A stretch of DNA of 64,000 nucleotides from Oceanisphaera sp. IT1-181. Lineage in GTDB: Bacteria > Pseudomonadota > Gammaproteobacteria > Enterobacterales > Aeromonadaceae. The notes under the pieces are model-generated. The model was not told the DNA's origin, made no database searches, and saw only the letters and a program-made list of their open reading frames with translations. The stretch is from NCBI RefSeq assembly GCF_033807535.1, contig NZ_CP136856.1:2413001-2477000 (forward strand), written 5' to 3'. Shown here piece by piece: positions 16,262 through 25,655 of the stretch. The position numbers and the translations under genes are program-made. The first letter of the stretch is position 1. Each line of letters opens with the position of its first letter.

Positions 16262-17143
16262 ATGAGCGACGATAATTCGAACTCAGAACACGGTTCGTCC
16301 AGTAAGAAAAACTGGCTAGAAAAGCTGGGTCAGCTTTTTCAGGGCGAACCGAAGAATCGCGAAGAATTAGTAGAAGTGATCATGGAAGCCAGTCAGCGGG
16401 AGCTGATCGATCAAGATACCAAAGATATGATTGAAGGCGTACTCGAGGTGAGCGAGCTGAGGGTGCGAGACATTATGATCCCCCGCTCGCAAATGGTGAC
16501 GGTGGAGAAATCTCAGCCCGTGTCCTCATTTTTGCCCATGATCATCGAATCCACTCATTCGCGCTTCCCAGTGGTCAATGAAGATAAAGACCACATAGAG
16601 GGCATTTTGCTGGCCAAGGATCTGCTGCAATACGGCTTTGGCCTCAATGACGATACCTTCACCATCGACAAGATACTGCGCACCGCCGTAGTGGTGCCTG
16701 AAAGCAAGCGTCTCGATAAGCTGCTAAAAGAATTTCGTCAAGAGCGCTATCACATGGCGATCGTGGTGGATGAGTTTGGCGGCGTCTCCGGGTTAGTGAC
16801 CATAGAAGACATTCTAGAGCTCATCGTCGGCGATATTGAAGACGAGTTTGATGCCGAAGAATGCGCGGAAATCCGTCAAATTACGTCGCGGGTGTATGCG
16901 GTGGCGGCACTGACCGACATCGAAGACTTTAATGAATATTTTAATACCGATTTTAGTGACGAAGAGGCAGATACCGTAGGTGGCTTAGTCATGCACGCCT
17001 TTGGTCACTTACCCGCTAAAGGTGAACAGCTCGAAATCAACGGCTTTATCTTTAAAGTAGCGCACACCGATCGTCGACGTTTGCTGCAATTACAGGTTAA
17101 GCTCCCCAGTAGTCAGGAATCCTCCACCTCGGAAAACATATAA
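16262..17143 (+). CDS. ybeX: CBS-domain protein YbeX/CorC
   Basis: A 293-residue cytoplasmic protein of the CorC/HlyC group, named for cobalt/magnesium efflux effects and more recently tied to ribosome homeostasis with YbeY. Two CBS domains run from about 70 to 190 (first MIPRSQMVTV.., second RTAVVVPESKRL..), each ending in the usual LLAKDLL or VTIEDILELIVGDIEDE. A C-terminal CorC/HlyC transporter-associated domain follows from about 205. No membrane segment, so it is not itself a channel. Confidence 0.94.
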   Translation: MSDDNSNSEHGSSSKKNWLEKLGQLFQGEPKNREELVEVIMEASQRELIDQDTKDMIEGVLEVSELRVRDIMIPRSQMVTVEKSQPVSSFLPMIIESTHSRFPVVNEDKDHIEGILLAKDLLQYGFGLNDDTFTIDKILRTAVVVPESKRLDKLLKEFRQERYHMAIVVDEFGGVSGLVTIEDILELIVGDIEDEFDAEECAEIRQITSRVYAVAALTDIEDFNEYFNTDFSDEEADTVGGLVMHAFGHLPAKGEQLEINGFIFKVAHTDRRRLLQLQVKLPSSQESSTSENI

Positions 17144-17145
17144 AC

Positions 17146-18696
17146 GTGCGCCACTTTTTCTTTAGCCTTGGGGCCCTGCTGAGCGGGGTTCTTGGCGTTT
17201 ACGCCTTCAGCCCTTTCGGTTACTGGCCGTTAGCACTGGTGTCTTTATTTGGTTTATACGCCAGCACTCAAACACTGAGCCCCGGCAGGGCTGCGCGACG
17301 CAGCTTTATCTGGGCCATGGGCTTTTACTTAGTAGGCTTATGGTGGATCCATAACAGCATGACCATTTTTGGTGGCATGCCGTTATGGGCGGCCTTCTTG
17401 CTGGTGGCGCTATTAGCTGCATATTTGAGCTTGTACACGGCAGCCGCCATTTGGCTGGCCCAACGCTTGGTGCCCTCTCGCACTTGGCGGGCGCTATTAG
17501 TGTTGCCCGCATTGCTGATAGCCGCCGACTGGTTACGGGGCTGGGTAATGACCGGCTTTCCTTGGTTATGGTTTGGTTACAGTCAACTGGAAGGCCCACT
17601 GGCCGGTTTAGCACCCATTATGGGGGTACAAGGCATCAGCTGGCTGTTGACCTTTACTGCCGCGACGGCTTGGTTACTGCTACAACGCCGCCCTACTTGG
17701 TGGCCGGGTGTGGCCGCCATCGCGCTGTGGGGCCTCGCCTTTAGCAGTAACTTTGTGCAATGGGTCACCCCCACTCAAGAAAGCCGCTTTGCCTTGGTGC
17801 AGGGTAATATTGAGCAATCGCTAAAGTGGATCCCGGGGCAATTAGAGCAAAGCTTAGAACGCTATATTAGCCTTACTTTGCCAGAGCGCGATGCCGATGT
17901 GGTGATCTGGCCTGAGTCCGCTTTGCCCAGCACAGAGCAACAATTAGCGCCTTGGTTAAAGCAGGTGGATCTTATGATGCGCGACCGTGGCCAAAGCTTG
18001 ATCACCGGTTTAGTGTCCGAGCCCAGCTCAGGTGATATGTATAATTCTGTGATCACCCTTGGCCATAACGCAATTCCTTATGAGATGGAGCACAGCAATC
18101 GTTATTACAAGCAGCACCTAGTGCCGGTGGGCGAATTTGTGCCCTTTGGCGACTTGTTGCGCCCCATAGCGCCATTTTTTAACTTGCCGATGTCGTCTTT
18201 TGCTCGCGGAGAGGCAAATCAGCCGGACTTAACCGCAGCCGGTCAACAGCTCAGCGTGGCTATTTGTTATGAAGTGGCCTTCCCCAGTCTAGTGCGCGCG
18301 AACATGAAACCAAACACGGATTACCTGCTGACCGTATCTAACGATACTTGGTTTGGTCAGTCGATAGGTCCTTGGCAGCATCAAGAAATTGCCCGCATGC
18401 GCGCCCTTGAGCTGGGTCGACCGCTAATTCGTGCTACCAATAATGGCGTCACGCTAGTCACGGATGAAAAAGGCCAGATCACCGCCAGCTTGCCACAGTT
18501 TGAGACCGGCGTGTTACAAGCCAACGTCACCGGCATGACGGGGCTCACCCCTTATGCTCGCTTTGGCAGCATGCCGTTGTTAGCCTGGTTACTGATCAGT
18601 GTTTTAGTGGGTATCACCGTAGGCCGCCGCCAGTTTTACGGCCGCCAACAGCGTTTAGCCGCCCAACAAAACCTGAGAAATAGAGCGAGAAGCTAG
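17146..18696 (+). CDS. lnt: Apolipoprotein N-acyltransferase
   Basis: Inner-membrane enzyme adding the third acyl chain to the N-terminal cysteine of lipoproteins, needed before Lol sorting (lolB, lptE and rlpA are clients encoded in this window). The 516 residues have an N-terminal bundle of hydrophobic segments (1-200) and a nitrilase-like periplasmic domain with the triad Glu257 (WPESALP), Lys322 (YYKQHLVPVGE) and Cys374 (AICYEVAFP). The start is GTG 17146, only two bases after the ybeX stop. A terminator closes the operon. Confidence 0.97.
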   Translation: MRHFFFSLGALLSGVLGVYAFSPFGYWPLALVSLFGLYASTQTLSPGRAARRSFIWAMGFYLVGLWWIHNSMTIFGGMPLWAAFLLVALLAAYLSLYTAAAIWLAQRLVPSRTWRALLVLPALLIAADWLRGWVMTGFPWLWFGYSQLEGPLAGLAPIMGVQGISWLLTFTAATAWLLLQRRPTWWPGVAAIALWGLAFSSNFVQWVTPTQESRFALVQGNIEQSLKWIPGQLEQSLERYISLTLPERDADVVIWPESALPSTEQQLAPWLKQVDLMMRDRGQSLITGLVSEPSSGDMYNSVITLGHNAIPYEMEHSNRYYKQHLVPVGEFVPFGDLLRPIAPFFNLPMSSFARGEANQPDLTAAGQQLSVAICYEVAFPSLVRANMKPNTDYLLTVSNDTWFGQSIGPWQHQEIARMRALELGRPLIRATNNGVTLVTDEKGQITASLPQFETGVLQANVTGMTGLTPYARFGSMPLLAWLLISVLVGITVGRRQFYGRQQRLAAQQNLRNRARS

Positions 18697-18720
18697 AGCA
18701 GCGCTCGGCTAGAAACAAAA

Positions 18721-18750
18721 ACGCCGCATCACGAGATGCGGCGTTTTTTT
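18721..18750 (+). terminator. Rho-independent terminator after lnt
   Basis: ACGCCGCATC-ACGA-GATGCGGCGT hairpin followed by seven more T. Confidence 0.93.
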
Positions 18751-18779
18751 AGCTGTAAAAATAGATTTTTCCGACGACA

Positions 18780-19042
18780 AAAAACAAGGCTACCTACAAA
18801 TGGTTTTGAATTTGTAGCCCAGCAATTTATTCGCTGGTCCTGCGAAGCAGGATATTTAGCCTAAAAATCAGAACAAAACCGCGGCGAATACTCTTTATCT
18901 AAGAAACGGCCGCCTACAAAAGACACGCCCCCCGTAGCTGCCCGTCTCTTGGGTAAAGAGGACTTCGGCAGGCCAGCGTAGCTGGCTGTTTTTAAAATAA
19001 TATAAAACCGCGGCGAATAAATTGCCGCCTACGAAAGACAGC
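18780..19042. repeat. Cluster of R2 repeat modules
   Basis: Contains the inverted arm TTTGTAGCCCAGCAATTTAT, hairpin TCCTGCGAAGCAGGA, a broken arm CCGCGGCGAATACTC, a 50-bp module GTAGCTGCCCGTCTC..GCGTAGCTGG (18934-18986) that recurs inverted at 59121-59173, and a full arm CGGCGAATAAATTGCCGCCT (about 19009-19029). No gene in this 380-bp gap. Confidence 0.75.
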
Positions 19043-19071
19043 TCTTCACGCTTTCCCCCTCACCCCTCACG
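19043..19071. repeat. 7-bp-period repeat, CCTCACG type
   Basis: Heptamers CTTCACG, CTTTCCC, CCTCACC, CCTCACG, which is the GTGAGGN pattern on the other strand, ending just below the stop of the minus-strand gene. Confidence 0.6.
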
Positions 19072-19076
19072 GAAAA

Positions 19077-19562
19077 TCAAACCGCCAACGGTCGGCGGAT
19101 AAAGCGGTTGTGGTTGCATTCTAAACATGTGGTCAGCACTTCTGGGTGCGTCACTTCATGAGAATGGGCGCATAAGGTGCAGTCGAAGCGGCCGGGGCCG
19201 ACTACGTCGCCCGCTTGGTATTCACCGTGTTGTCTTAACTCAGTGGCCAGCTCGTGCCATTCCAGCTGGCTTTTGTCGGTGATATCCGACAACCAGCCCC
19301 AGACCGTTTCTTTGATGCGTCGATAATAGAGGCTGTCTCGAAACTCATCGCCGCTGTCTTCTAGCTCTACTAAGTCGCGTTTCACGTATTCGGCAATCAG
19401 CGCCAACTCATCTTTGGTCAGATCACTGACCGCTTCCATGTAGGCGTGCGTGGTATTGACCAGCTCTTTGATGCTGACATCATCGCTTTCTTGCCAGCGT
19501 TTTTGTAACTCAGCCACAAACTCGTCATAACCTTTTTTCTTTTTATGATCTTGGTTATCCAT
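19077..19562 (-). CDS. ybeL: DUF1451 zinc-ribbon protein (YbeL-like)
   Basis: Conserved protein of unknown function with an acidic helical N-terminal two-thirds and a C-terminal zinc ribbon (CTLCAHSHEV..CLECNHNRF). 161 residues from the second ATG. The first ATG (19568) lies one base after the GGGAG ribosome-binding site, too close, while the second is seven bases away. Divergent from leuS, a neighbourhood shared with E. coli ybeL-leuS. Cytosolic; no signal or membrane segment. Confidence 0.85.
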   Translation of the reverse strand: MDNQDHKKKKGYDEFVAELQKRWQESDDVSIKELVNTTHAYMEAVSDLTKDELALIAEYVKRDLVELEDSGDEFRDSLYYRRIKETVWGWLSDITDKSQLEWHELATELRQHGEYQAGDVVGPGRFDCTLCAHSHEVTHPEVLTTCLECNHNRFIRRPLAV

Positions 19563-19686
19563 GCGCATTCTCCCTTAAGATAGTCAGCGCTAAGGGGCGG
19601 CTATTGTTGCCTTTCCCCCCCTAGGGTATTCTATGTCGATATATCGCCGTGGTTTATCACCCATTTCTCAGATCCGGATGTCACTA

Positions 19687-22269
19687 ATGCAAGAGCAATA
19701 CATTCCCCAAAACATTGAGCCCAAAGTACAAGGCTTGTGGGCAGACCAGCAGACCTTTAAGGCCACCGAACAAGCAGATAAAGAAAAGTTTTACTGCCTA
19801 TCCATGTTTCCTTATCCCTCCGGCCGACTGCACATGGGGCATGTACGTAACTACACCATAGGTGACGTTATATCTCGCTATCAACGCCTGCAAGGTAAAA
19901 ATGTTATGCAGCCCATAGGTTGGGACGCATTTGGCCTGCCTGCCGAGAACGCGGCCATCAATAACAAGACCTCCCCCGCGCCTTGGACTTACGAAAATAT
20001 CGATTACATGAAAAACCAGCTGAAGCGTTTGGGCTTTGGTTATGACTGGAGCCGCGAATTCGCTACCTGCGATCCAGAATATTACCGTTGGGAGCAGTGG
20101 TTCTTCACTAAATTGTATGACCAAGGCTTGGTGTACAAGAAGACTTCATCGGTTAACTGGTGTCCTAACGATGAAACCGTATTGGCCAACGAGCAGGTAA
20201 ACGACGGCTGTTGCTGGCGTTGTGACTCACCGGTTGAGCGCAAAGAAATCCCCCAGTGGTTTATTAAGATCACCGATTACGCGGACGAGCTGCTGAGCGA
20301 GCTGGATAATCTGAACGAATGGCCAGAGCAAGTTAAAGCCATGCAGCGCAACTGGATTGGCCGCAGCGAAGGCGTGACCCTTACCTTCAAAGTAAGCGAG
20401 CAAGACCAGTCGTTTGATGTGTATACCACACGTCCCGACACTTTATACGGTGTGACTTATGTGGGCATCGCTGCCGGTCACCCGCTGGCCGCTCAAGCTG
20501 CGGCTAATAACCCAGCACTGAGTGCCTTTGTTGATGAGTGTAAGCACAACAGCAAAGTGGCCGAAGCCGACATGGCCACCATGGACAAAAAAGGCATGGC
20601 CACCGGTCTTTACGCCGAGCATCCGCTAACTGGCAAGCTGGTGCCAATTTGGGTAGCTAACTTCGTACTGATGGATTACGGCTCAGGTGCCGTGATGTCA
20701 GTACCGGCTCACGATGAGCGCGACTTTGAATTTGCAAAGCTTTACGGCTTGAATATTATCCCTGTTATCAAGCCTGCTGATGGCACCGAACTTGATATCA
20801 GCAAAGAAGCCTTTACCGAGCAAGGTGTATTGTTTAACTCCGAGCAGTTTGATGGTTTAGAGTTTCAAGCGGCCTTCGATGCCATCGCCGATACCTTAAT
20901 CGAGAAAAAGCTTGGGCAACGCACCGTAAATTACCGCCTGCGTGACTGGGGCGTGAGCCGCCAGCGCTACTGGGGCGCGCCTATCCCGATGTTGACGCTG
21001 GAAGACGGCTCAGTAGTGGCCGTGCCAGAGGCAGACTTGCCAGTGATACTGCCAGAAGACGTGGTAATGGACGGCATTCAAAGCCCAATCAAGGCGGATC
21101 CTGAGTGGGCGAAAACCACCTATAACGGTCAGCCTGCGCTGCGCGAAACTGATACCTTCGACACCTTTATGGAGTCCTCTTGGTATTACGCGCGCTATTG
21201 CAGCCCAGATTACGATAAAGGCATGTTGGATCCAGAAAAAGCCAACTACTGGCTGCCAGTAGATCAATATATCGGCGGTATCGAACACGCCTGTATGCAC
21301 CTGTTGTACGCCCGCTTCTTCCATAAATTGCTGCGCGACACGGGCCTAGTGACTTCTGACGAGCCGTTCAAGCGTTTATTGTGCCAAGGCATGGTACTGG
21401 CGGATGCCTTCTACCACACCGATGAAAAAGGCGCGCGTACTTGGGTTAGCCCACTGGACGTAAACATTGAACGCGATGAAAAAGGCCGCATTCAAAAGGC
21501 GCAGGACGCCAGCGGCCATGAATTAGTACACACCGGCATGACCAAGATGTCTAAGTCAAAGAACAACGGTATCGACCCGCAGACCATGATCGATAAATAC
21601 GGCGCCGATACCGTGCGTTTATTTATGATGTTTGCCGCCCCTGCCGACATGACGCTGGAATGGTCAGACTCAGGTGTAGAAGGCGCCCAGCGCTTTATTA
21701 AACGTCTGTGGCGTTTAGTGTTTGAACATCAAGCACTGGGGTCAGTGGCTGAACTTGATATCGCCAGCTTAAGCGGTGAGCAAAAAGCGCTGCGCCGTGA
21801 CGTGCACAAGACCATTGCCAAAGTGAGCGATGATATCGGTCGTCGTCAGACCTTTAACACCGCTATTGCCGCTGTGATGGAGCTGATGAACAAGCTGACT
21901 AAGATTGACAACACAGATGCACAAAACCGTGCTCTTTTACAAGAAGCACTGGTCGCCATTACCGTGATGTTGCACCCTATTATCCCGCACACTTGTTTTG
22001 AGTTGTGGCAGGCACTGGGCCAGCAAGATATCGACCATGCACCTTGGCCTGTGGTTGATGCCCAAGCGTTAGTGGAAGACGAAAAGTTGGTCGTGGTACA
22101 GGTGAACGGCAAGGTGCGCGGTAAAATTACCGTGGCCGCCGATGCGGACCAAGAAGCGGTGAGTGCCATTGCTCAAGCGGATGAAAACGTGTCCCGTCAC
22201 TTAACGGATAAAACCGTGCGCAAGGTGATTTACATCCCCGGCAAGCTGCTGAATATCGTAGCTAACTGA
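19687..22269 (+). CDS. leuS: Leucyl-tRNA synthetase
   Basis: Class I synthetase charging tRNA-Leu, including the tRNA-Leu(TAG) at 10.9 kb. From ATG 19687 (MQEQYIPQNIEPKVQ) it has 860 residues, the same as E. coli. The frame runs open upstream to 19633, but those 18 residues are not family-like. HMGH is at residues 49-52, KMSKS at 620-624, and the CP1 editing domain (about 220-420) includes TTRPDTLYGVTYV. The C-terminal domain ends IPGKLLNIV. It heads a long co-oriented run. Confidence 0.98.
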   Translation: MQEQYIPQNIEPKVQGLWADQQTFKATEQADKEKFYCLSMFPYPSGRLHMGHVRNYTIGDVISRYQRLQGKNVMQPIGWDAFGLPAENAAINNKTSPAPWTYENIDYMKNQLKRLGFGYDWSREFATCDPEYYRWEQWFFTKLYDQGLVYKKTSSVNWCPNDETVLANEQVNDGCCWRCDSPVERKEIPQWFIKITDYADELLSELDNLNEWPEQVKAMQRNWIGRSEGVTLTFKVSEQDQSFDVYTTRPDTLYGVTYVGIAAGHPLAAQAAANNPALSAFVDECKHNSKVAEADMATMDKKGMATGLYAEHPLTGKLVPIWVANFVLMDYGSGAVMSVPAHDERDFEFAKLYGLNIIPVIKPADGTELDISKEAFTEQGVLFNSEQFDGLEFQAAFDAIADTLIEKKLGQRTVNYRLRDWGVSRQRYWGAPIPMLTLEDGSVVAVPEADLPVILPEDVVMDGIQSPIKADPEWAKTTYNGQPALRETDTFDTFMESSWYYARYCSPDYDKGMLDPEKANYWLPVDQYIGGIEHACMHLLYARFFHKLLRDTGLVTSDEPFKRLLCQGMVLADAFYHTDEKGARTWVSPLDVNIERDEKGRIQKAQDASGHELVHTGMTKMSKSKNNGIDPQTMIDKYGADTVRLFMMFAAPADMTLEWSDSGVEGAQRFIKRLWRLVFEHQALGSVAELDIASLSGEQKALRRDVHKTIAKVSDDIGRRQTFNTAIAAVMELMNKLTKIDNTDAQNRALLQEALVAITVMLHPIIPHTCFELWQALGQQDIDHAPWPVVDAQALVEDEKLVVVQVNGKVRGKITVAADADQEAVSAIAQADENVSRHLTDKTVRKVIYIPGKLLNIVAN

Positions 22270-22401
22270 TTAACGAACAGCGGCACGCTTTAAGCTATAC
22301 GCTGTAAGACAAACCGAGCGCCCATGTATATTAAGGTGCTCGGTTTAGTTTTAGCTTGGTGCTCGGCGCATGGCGCTTGGTGCTTTCTTTGAGGAATCTT
22401 C
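22270..22401. repeat. Short gap with 7-bp-period repeats
   Basis: AGCTATACGCTGTAAG, then heptamers AGCTTGG, TGCTCGG, CGCATGG, CGCTTGG, TGCTTTC (22353-22387), ending just before the lptE ribosome-binding site GAGG. Confidence 0.6.
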
Positions 22402-22887
22402 ATGTTCACATCGATTAAAGCCACGGCCTTAGTATTACTGACCTTGTTGTTAGTCGGTTGTGGCTTTCAGCTAAGAGGCGGCGAGAACTTAGCACCTGAG
22501 TTACGCCAACTCGCCTTAGTGGGCGACGACAAGAGCCAGTTCTATCGGTTAGTGGCGGCACGCTTACAGCGCGCCGGTGCCGTGCTGGTGTCACCGGGTT
22601 CTGGCGCGCCTATCTTGAGCATTACTGGGGTGGGCTTAAGCAATACCGTCGCCTCGGTTAACAGCCAAGTCGCGGCATTGGAATACGCGAGCCGTTTTGG
22701 CACCCGTTTTACGCTGGATATGCCGGACGAGTCGCGCCAAGTGTTTAACGTCACCTTTAACCGCAGTTTTCTTGATAAGTCAGCCCAAGCGCTGGCCTCA
22801 AGCCGAGAGCAAAAGCAATTGCACGAACAAATGGAGCGGGAAGCGGCCGAGCAAATTGTCCGCCAGCTGAACCGTTTGTCGTTCTAA
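22402..22887 (+). CDS. lptE: LPS-assembly lipoprotein LptE
   Basis: Outer-membrane lipoprotein that plugs the LptD barrel and takes part in LPS insertion. 161 residues with signal MFTSIKATALVLLTLLLVGC and lipobox LVGC (Cys20), then GFQLRGG, the typical start of mature LptE (RlpB). The stop overlaps the holA start by one base, implying coupled translation. Confidence 0.94.
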   Translation: MFTSIKATALVLLTLLLVGCGFQLRGGENLAPELRQLALVGDDKSQFYRLVAARLQRAGAVLVSPGSGAPILSITGVGLSNTVASVNSQVAALEYASRFGTRFTLDMPDESRQVFNVTFNRSFLDKSAQALASSREQKQLHEQMEREAAEQIVRQLNRLSF

Positions 22888-23909
22888 TGCGTTTGTATCC
22901 AGAAAAACTGGCACAACATCTTAAAGCAGGGCTAGCGCCCTGCTATTTTATTTATGGCGACGAGCCGCTGCTTAAACAAGAAGCACTGGATTTGTTGCGC
23001 CATACCGCACGCGGCCAAGGCTTTGACGAGCGACTGCGCTTTGATGCAGACCAAGGGCTGGATTGGGACGAGATTTTTGCTGCCAGTCAGTCATTAAGCT
23101 TATTTAGCCAACGCCAAATTATTGAACTGCAGCTGCCTGAGAAGTTAGATAAAACCGCTTCCGAGCGGCTGCGCGAATTGCTTAAACAATGTCATCCAGA
23201 TTTATTGCTGCTGATAACCGGCCCCAAGCTCAATCAGCAACAGCAAAAAGGCGCTTGGTTTACCGCCCTCAGTAGTGCGGGCCCAGTGATCCCTGTGGCA
23301 ACACCCGAAGGCCCGCACTTTGCGCGCTGGTTAAGCCAACGCTTGCAACAAAACCGCCTACAGGTCGAAGCAGAAGGCGTGCGTTGGTTAGCCTTTGCCT
23401 TTGAGGGCAACTTGCTAGCGCTCAGTGGTGAGATAGAAAAGCTGGTATTACAAAACCTACCGCAGCCGCTCACCTTGGCGCTGCTACAACAGCAAGTGCA
23501 GCCCCATCATCAATTTAATCCGTTTCAGCTGTTTGACCCGCTGCTCGAGGGCAAGGTAAAACGGGGCTGTCGAATTTTATTGCAGCTGCGTGCCGAGGGT
23601 ATAGATGCAGGCATGCTGTGTCATTTATTGGCCCGAGAGCTCAACGCGCTATTGCAGATGCAATTAGGCTTAAGCGCCGGCCAGTCGTTTTCACAACTCG
23701 CCTCAGAGCTGCGTATTTGGTCAAGTCGCCAAAACTTGGTGCAAAGCGCGCTCAATCGTTTGCCGCTGGCTAAACTGCAGCAACTGCAAAGCATGCTGGC
23801 CGCCGCAGACGTAGCCGTAGCCAGCTTTGATGACGACGAAGCCTGGCGCTGGCTATACAGCATCTGCATCGGCTTTCTCGATGAAAAAATGATGGGGATT
23901 TGCCCGTAG
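22887..23909 (+). CDS. holA: DNA polymerase III subunit delta
   Basis: Delta opens the beta sliding clamp within the clamp-loader complex. The 340 residues start MRLYPEKLAQHLKAGL and have YFIYGDEPLL and the clamp-contact region SLSLFSQRQIIELQLP (about residues 70-85), followed by the AAA+-like domain II and the helical collar domain. The ATG overlaps the lptE stop (TAATG). nadD follows after 250 bp holding an inverted repeat. Confidence 0.95.
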   Translation: MRLYPEKLAQHLKAGLAPCYFIYGDEPLLKQEALDLLRHTARGQGFDERLRFDADQGLDWDEIFAASQSLSLFSQRQIIELQLPEKLDKTASERLRELLKQCHPDLLLLITGPKLNQQQQKGAWFTALSSAGPVIPVATPEGPHFARWLSQRLQQNRLQVEAEGVRWLAFAFEGNLLALSGEIEKLVLQNLPQPLTLALLQQQVQPHHQFNPFQLFDPLLEGKVKRGCRILLQLRAEGIDAGMLCHLLARELNALLQMQLGLSAGQSFSQLASELRIWSSRQNLVQSALNRLPLAKLQQLQSMLAAADVAVASFDDDEAWRWLYSICIGFLDEKMMGICP

Positions 23910-23949
23910 CCACAAGCTAAGAGACAAACCAACATCAAAACTAGACATA

Positions 23950-24104
23950 TATTTGCCACGGAATCCACGGAAGAACACGGACGTAGAGCAAGCCCCAGAG
24001 CGACAAGTAAAAAGCCTATTTATTATAAGATCTGATCCCTAGAAATCATTTTTCGCTTTTATCTTTATTGTTCCGTGGGTTCCGTGGATTCCGTGGCAAA
24101 AAAT
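23950..24104. repeat. Inverted repeat of the TTCCGTGGN family (R4)
   Basis: GCCACGGAATCCACGGAA (about 23954-23971) and its exact reverse complement TTCCGTGGATTCCGTGGC (about 24079-24097) are about 105 bp apart and could form an 18-bp stem. The right arm is a triple 9-bp repeat, TTCCGTGGG, TTCCGTGGA, TTCCGTGGC. A single arm recurs near 35.94 kb. Confidence 0.8.
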
Positions 24105-24159
24105 CTTTGGCTCTTTGGATCTTTGTCGTCCTCTTCACGCTTAACATAGGGTTCTTGCA

Positions 24160-24807
24160 ATGAATAACGCCATTGGTTTATTGGGTGGTACCTTTGATCC
24201 GATTCATGTGGGTCATTTACGCCCGGCTATCGCCCTGCTTGAGCGGCTAAATTTGAGTGAAGTGCGCTTAATTCCCAATTATATTCCGCCCCATAAGGCC
24301 ACGCCGGACAGCTCACCTGAGCATCGCTTAGCCATGGTGCAGTTGGCGGCCGGCCAAACAACTGGGCTGGTGGTGGATGAGCGCGAGCTTAAGCGCAATC
24401 GCCCTTCTTATACGCTGGATACCCTTAAAGAGCTGCGCGCCGAGCTGCCAGATACGCCGCTGTGCTTTTTAATGGGCATGGATTCATTATGTCAGCTAGA
24501 TCAATGGCATGGCTGGCAGCAGTTGCTTGACTATGCGCACTTGGTGGTCAGCCACAGACCCGGCTGGCAACCTGATTTCAATGCCAATATTAGTGCCGTG
24601 GTAAAAGCTCACGCCACCTCAGATCCTGAGCAACTGAGCCGCCAATTAAGCGGCTGTATTTACCTGTTTGATAATCCACAATTGGACATTTCTTCGACAC
24701 TCATTCGCAATTGTGTAAAAGAGGGGAACAATCCGCAATATTTGTTGCCAGAACCCGTGCTCAACTACATTCGAGACAAGGGACTCTATCAATTGCCCGT
24801 GTTATAA
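24160..24807 (+). CDS. nadD: Nicotinate-nucleotide adenylyltransferase
   Basis: Adenylates nicotinate mononucleotide to deamido-NAD. The 215 residues carry the nucleotidyltransferase motif GGTFDPIHVGHLRPA (residues 9-23, with HxGH) and the C-terminal ISSTLIRNCVKEG (ISSTxIR). PNYIPPHK and MGMDSLCQLDQWHGW also match NadD. It leads into rsfS, rlmH and mrdA, as in E. coli. Confidence 0.97.
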   Translation: MNNAIGLLGGTFDPIHVGHLRPAIALLERLNLSEVRLIPNYIPPHKATPDSSPEHRLAMVQLAAGQTTGLVVDERELKRNRPSYTLDTLKELRAELPDTPLCFLMGMDSLCQLDQWHGWQQLLDYAHLVVSHRPGWQPDFNANISAVVKAHATSDPEQLSRQLSGCIYLFDNPQLDISSTLIRNCVKEGNNPQYLLPEPVLNYIRDKGLYQLPVL

Positions 24808-24841
24808 TCCGCCGTCATAATTTCATTGAGGAGCGCACCCC

Positions 24842-25183
24842 TTGCAAGGTAAAGAACTGTACGATTTTATTGTTGATAAGCTCGACGATAGCAAAGCCCT
24901 AGACATCCAAGTATTAGACGTCGTTGGCAAGTCCACCATTACCGACTGCATGATCGTATGCTCGGGTACCTCTAGCCGCCATGTGAACGCCATTGCTGAG
25001 CGTATCGTCATGGATGCCAAGCAAGCCAATCTCACTTTTTTGAGCATGCAAGGCAAAGACACTGGCGAATGGGTATTGGTCGACTTAGGTGATGTGATCA
25101 TTCACGTCATGCAAGACGAAACCCGTAATTTATATGAGCTCGAAAAACTGTGGGGCGGTCCAACAGTAGGAGCGTCCGCCTAA
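24842..25183 (+). CDS. rsfS: Ribosomal silencing factor RsfS
   Basis: Binds uL14 and blocks subunit joining during nutrient limitation. The 113 residues start at TTG 24842 (MQGKELYDFIVDKLDD) with GAGGAGCG upstream; E. coli rsfS also uses TTG. The family core TDCMIVCSGTSSRHV and VDLGDVIIHVMQDETRNLY is intact. Its stop overlaps the rlmH start by one base. Confidence 0.96.
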   Translation: MQGKELYDFIVDKLDDSKALDIQVLDVVGKSTITDCMIVCSGTSSRHVNAIAERIVMDAKQANLTFLSMQGKDTGEWVLVDLGDVIIHVMQDETRNLYELEKLWGGPTVGASA

Positions 25184-25653
25184 TGAAAATACAACTGGTG
25201 GCGGTGGGCACTAAAATGCCTGCTTGGGTCACCACCGGTTTTCAGGAATACCAACGCCGTTTTCCTAGAGATTTACCTTTGGAGCTCATCGAAATTAGCG
25301 CCGGTAAACGGGGTAAAAACGCAGATATCGAGCGTATTTTACAGCGTGAAGGGGAGCAAATGCTGGCGGCTGTGTCTAAGTCTGCTTGCATCGTGACCTT
25401 GGATATTCCTGGCCGACCCTGGACAACGCCCCAATTAGCCGGTGAGCTTGAACGCTGGCAAATGGACGGGCGTGATGTGGCGATTTTAATTGGTGGGCCC
25501 GAAGGCTTGTCGCCGGCGTGTAAAGCCGCCGCCGAACAATCTTGGTCTTTATCCACCTTGACCCTGCCCCATCCCTTGGTACGAGTAGTTGCAGCCGAAA
25601 GTCTGTATCGCGCGTGGAGCGTTAATAACAACCACCCCTACCACCGAGAATAA
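25183..25653 (+). CDS. rlmH: 23S rRNA (pseudouridine1915-N3)-methyltransferase RlmH
   Basis: SPOUT methyltransferase modifying pseudouridine 1915 in helix 69. 156 residues from ATG 25183 (MKIQLVAVGTKMPAW). A longer frame from 25150 would overlap rsfS and is not family-like. The trefoil-knot SAM site LIGGPEGLSPACK and the C-terminal LTLPHPLVRVVAAESLYRAW are present. Confidence 0.97.
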   Translation: MKIQLVAVGTKMPAWVTTGFQEYQRRFPRDLPLELIEISAGKRGKNADIERILQREGEQMLAAVSKSACIVTLDIPGRPWTTPQLAGELERWQMDGRDVAILIGGPEGLSPACKAAAEQSWSLSTLTLPHPLVRVVAAESLYRAWSVNNNHPYHRE

Positions 25654-25655
25654 GC

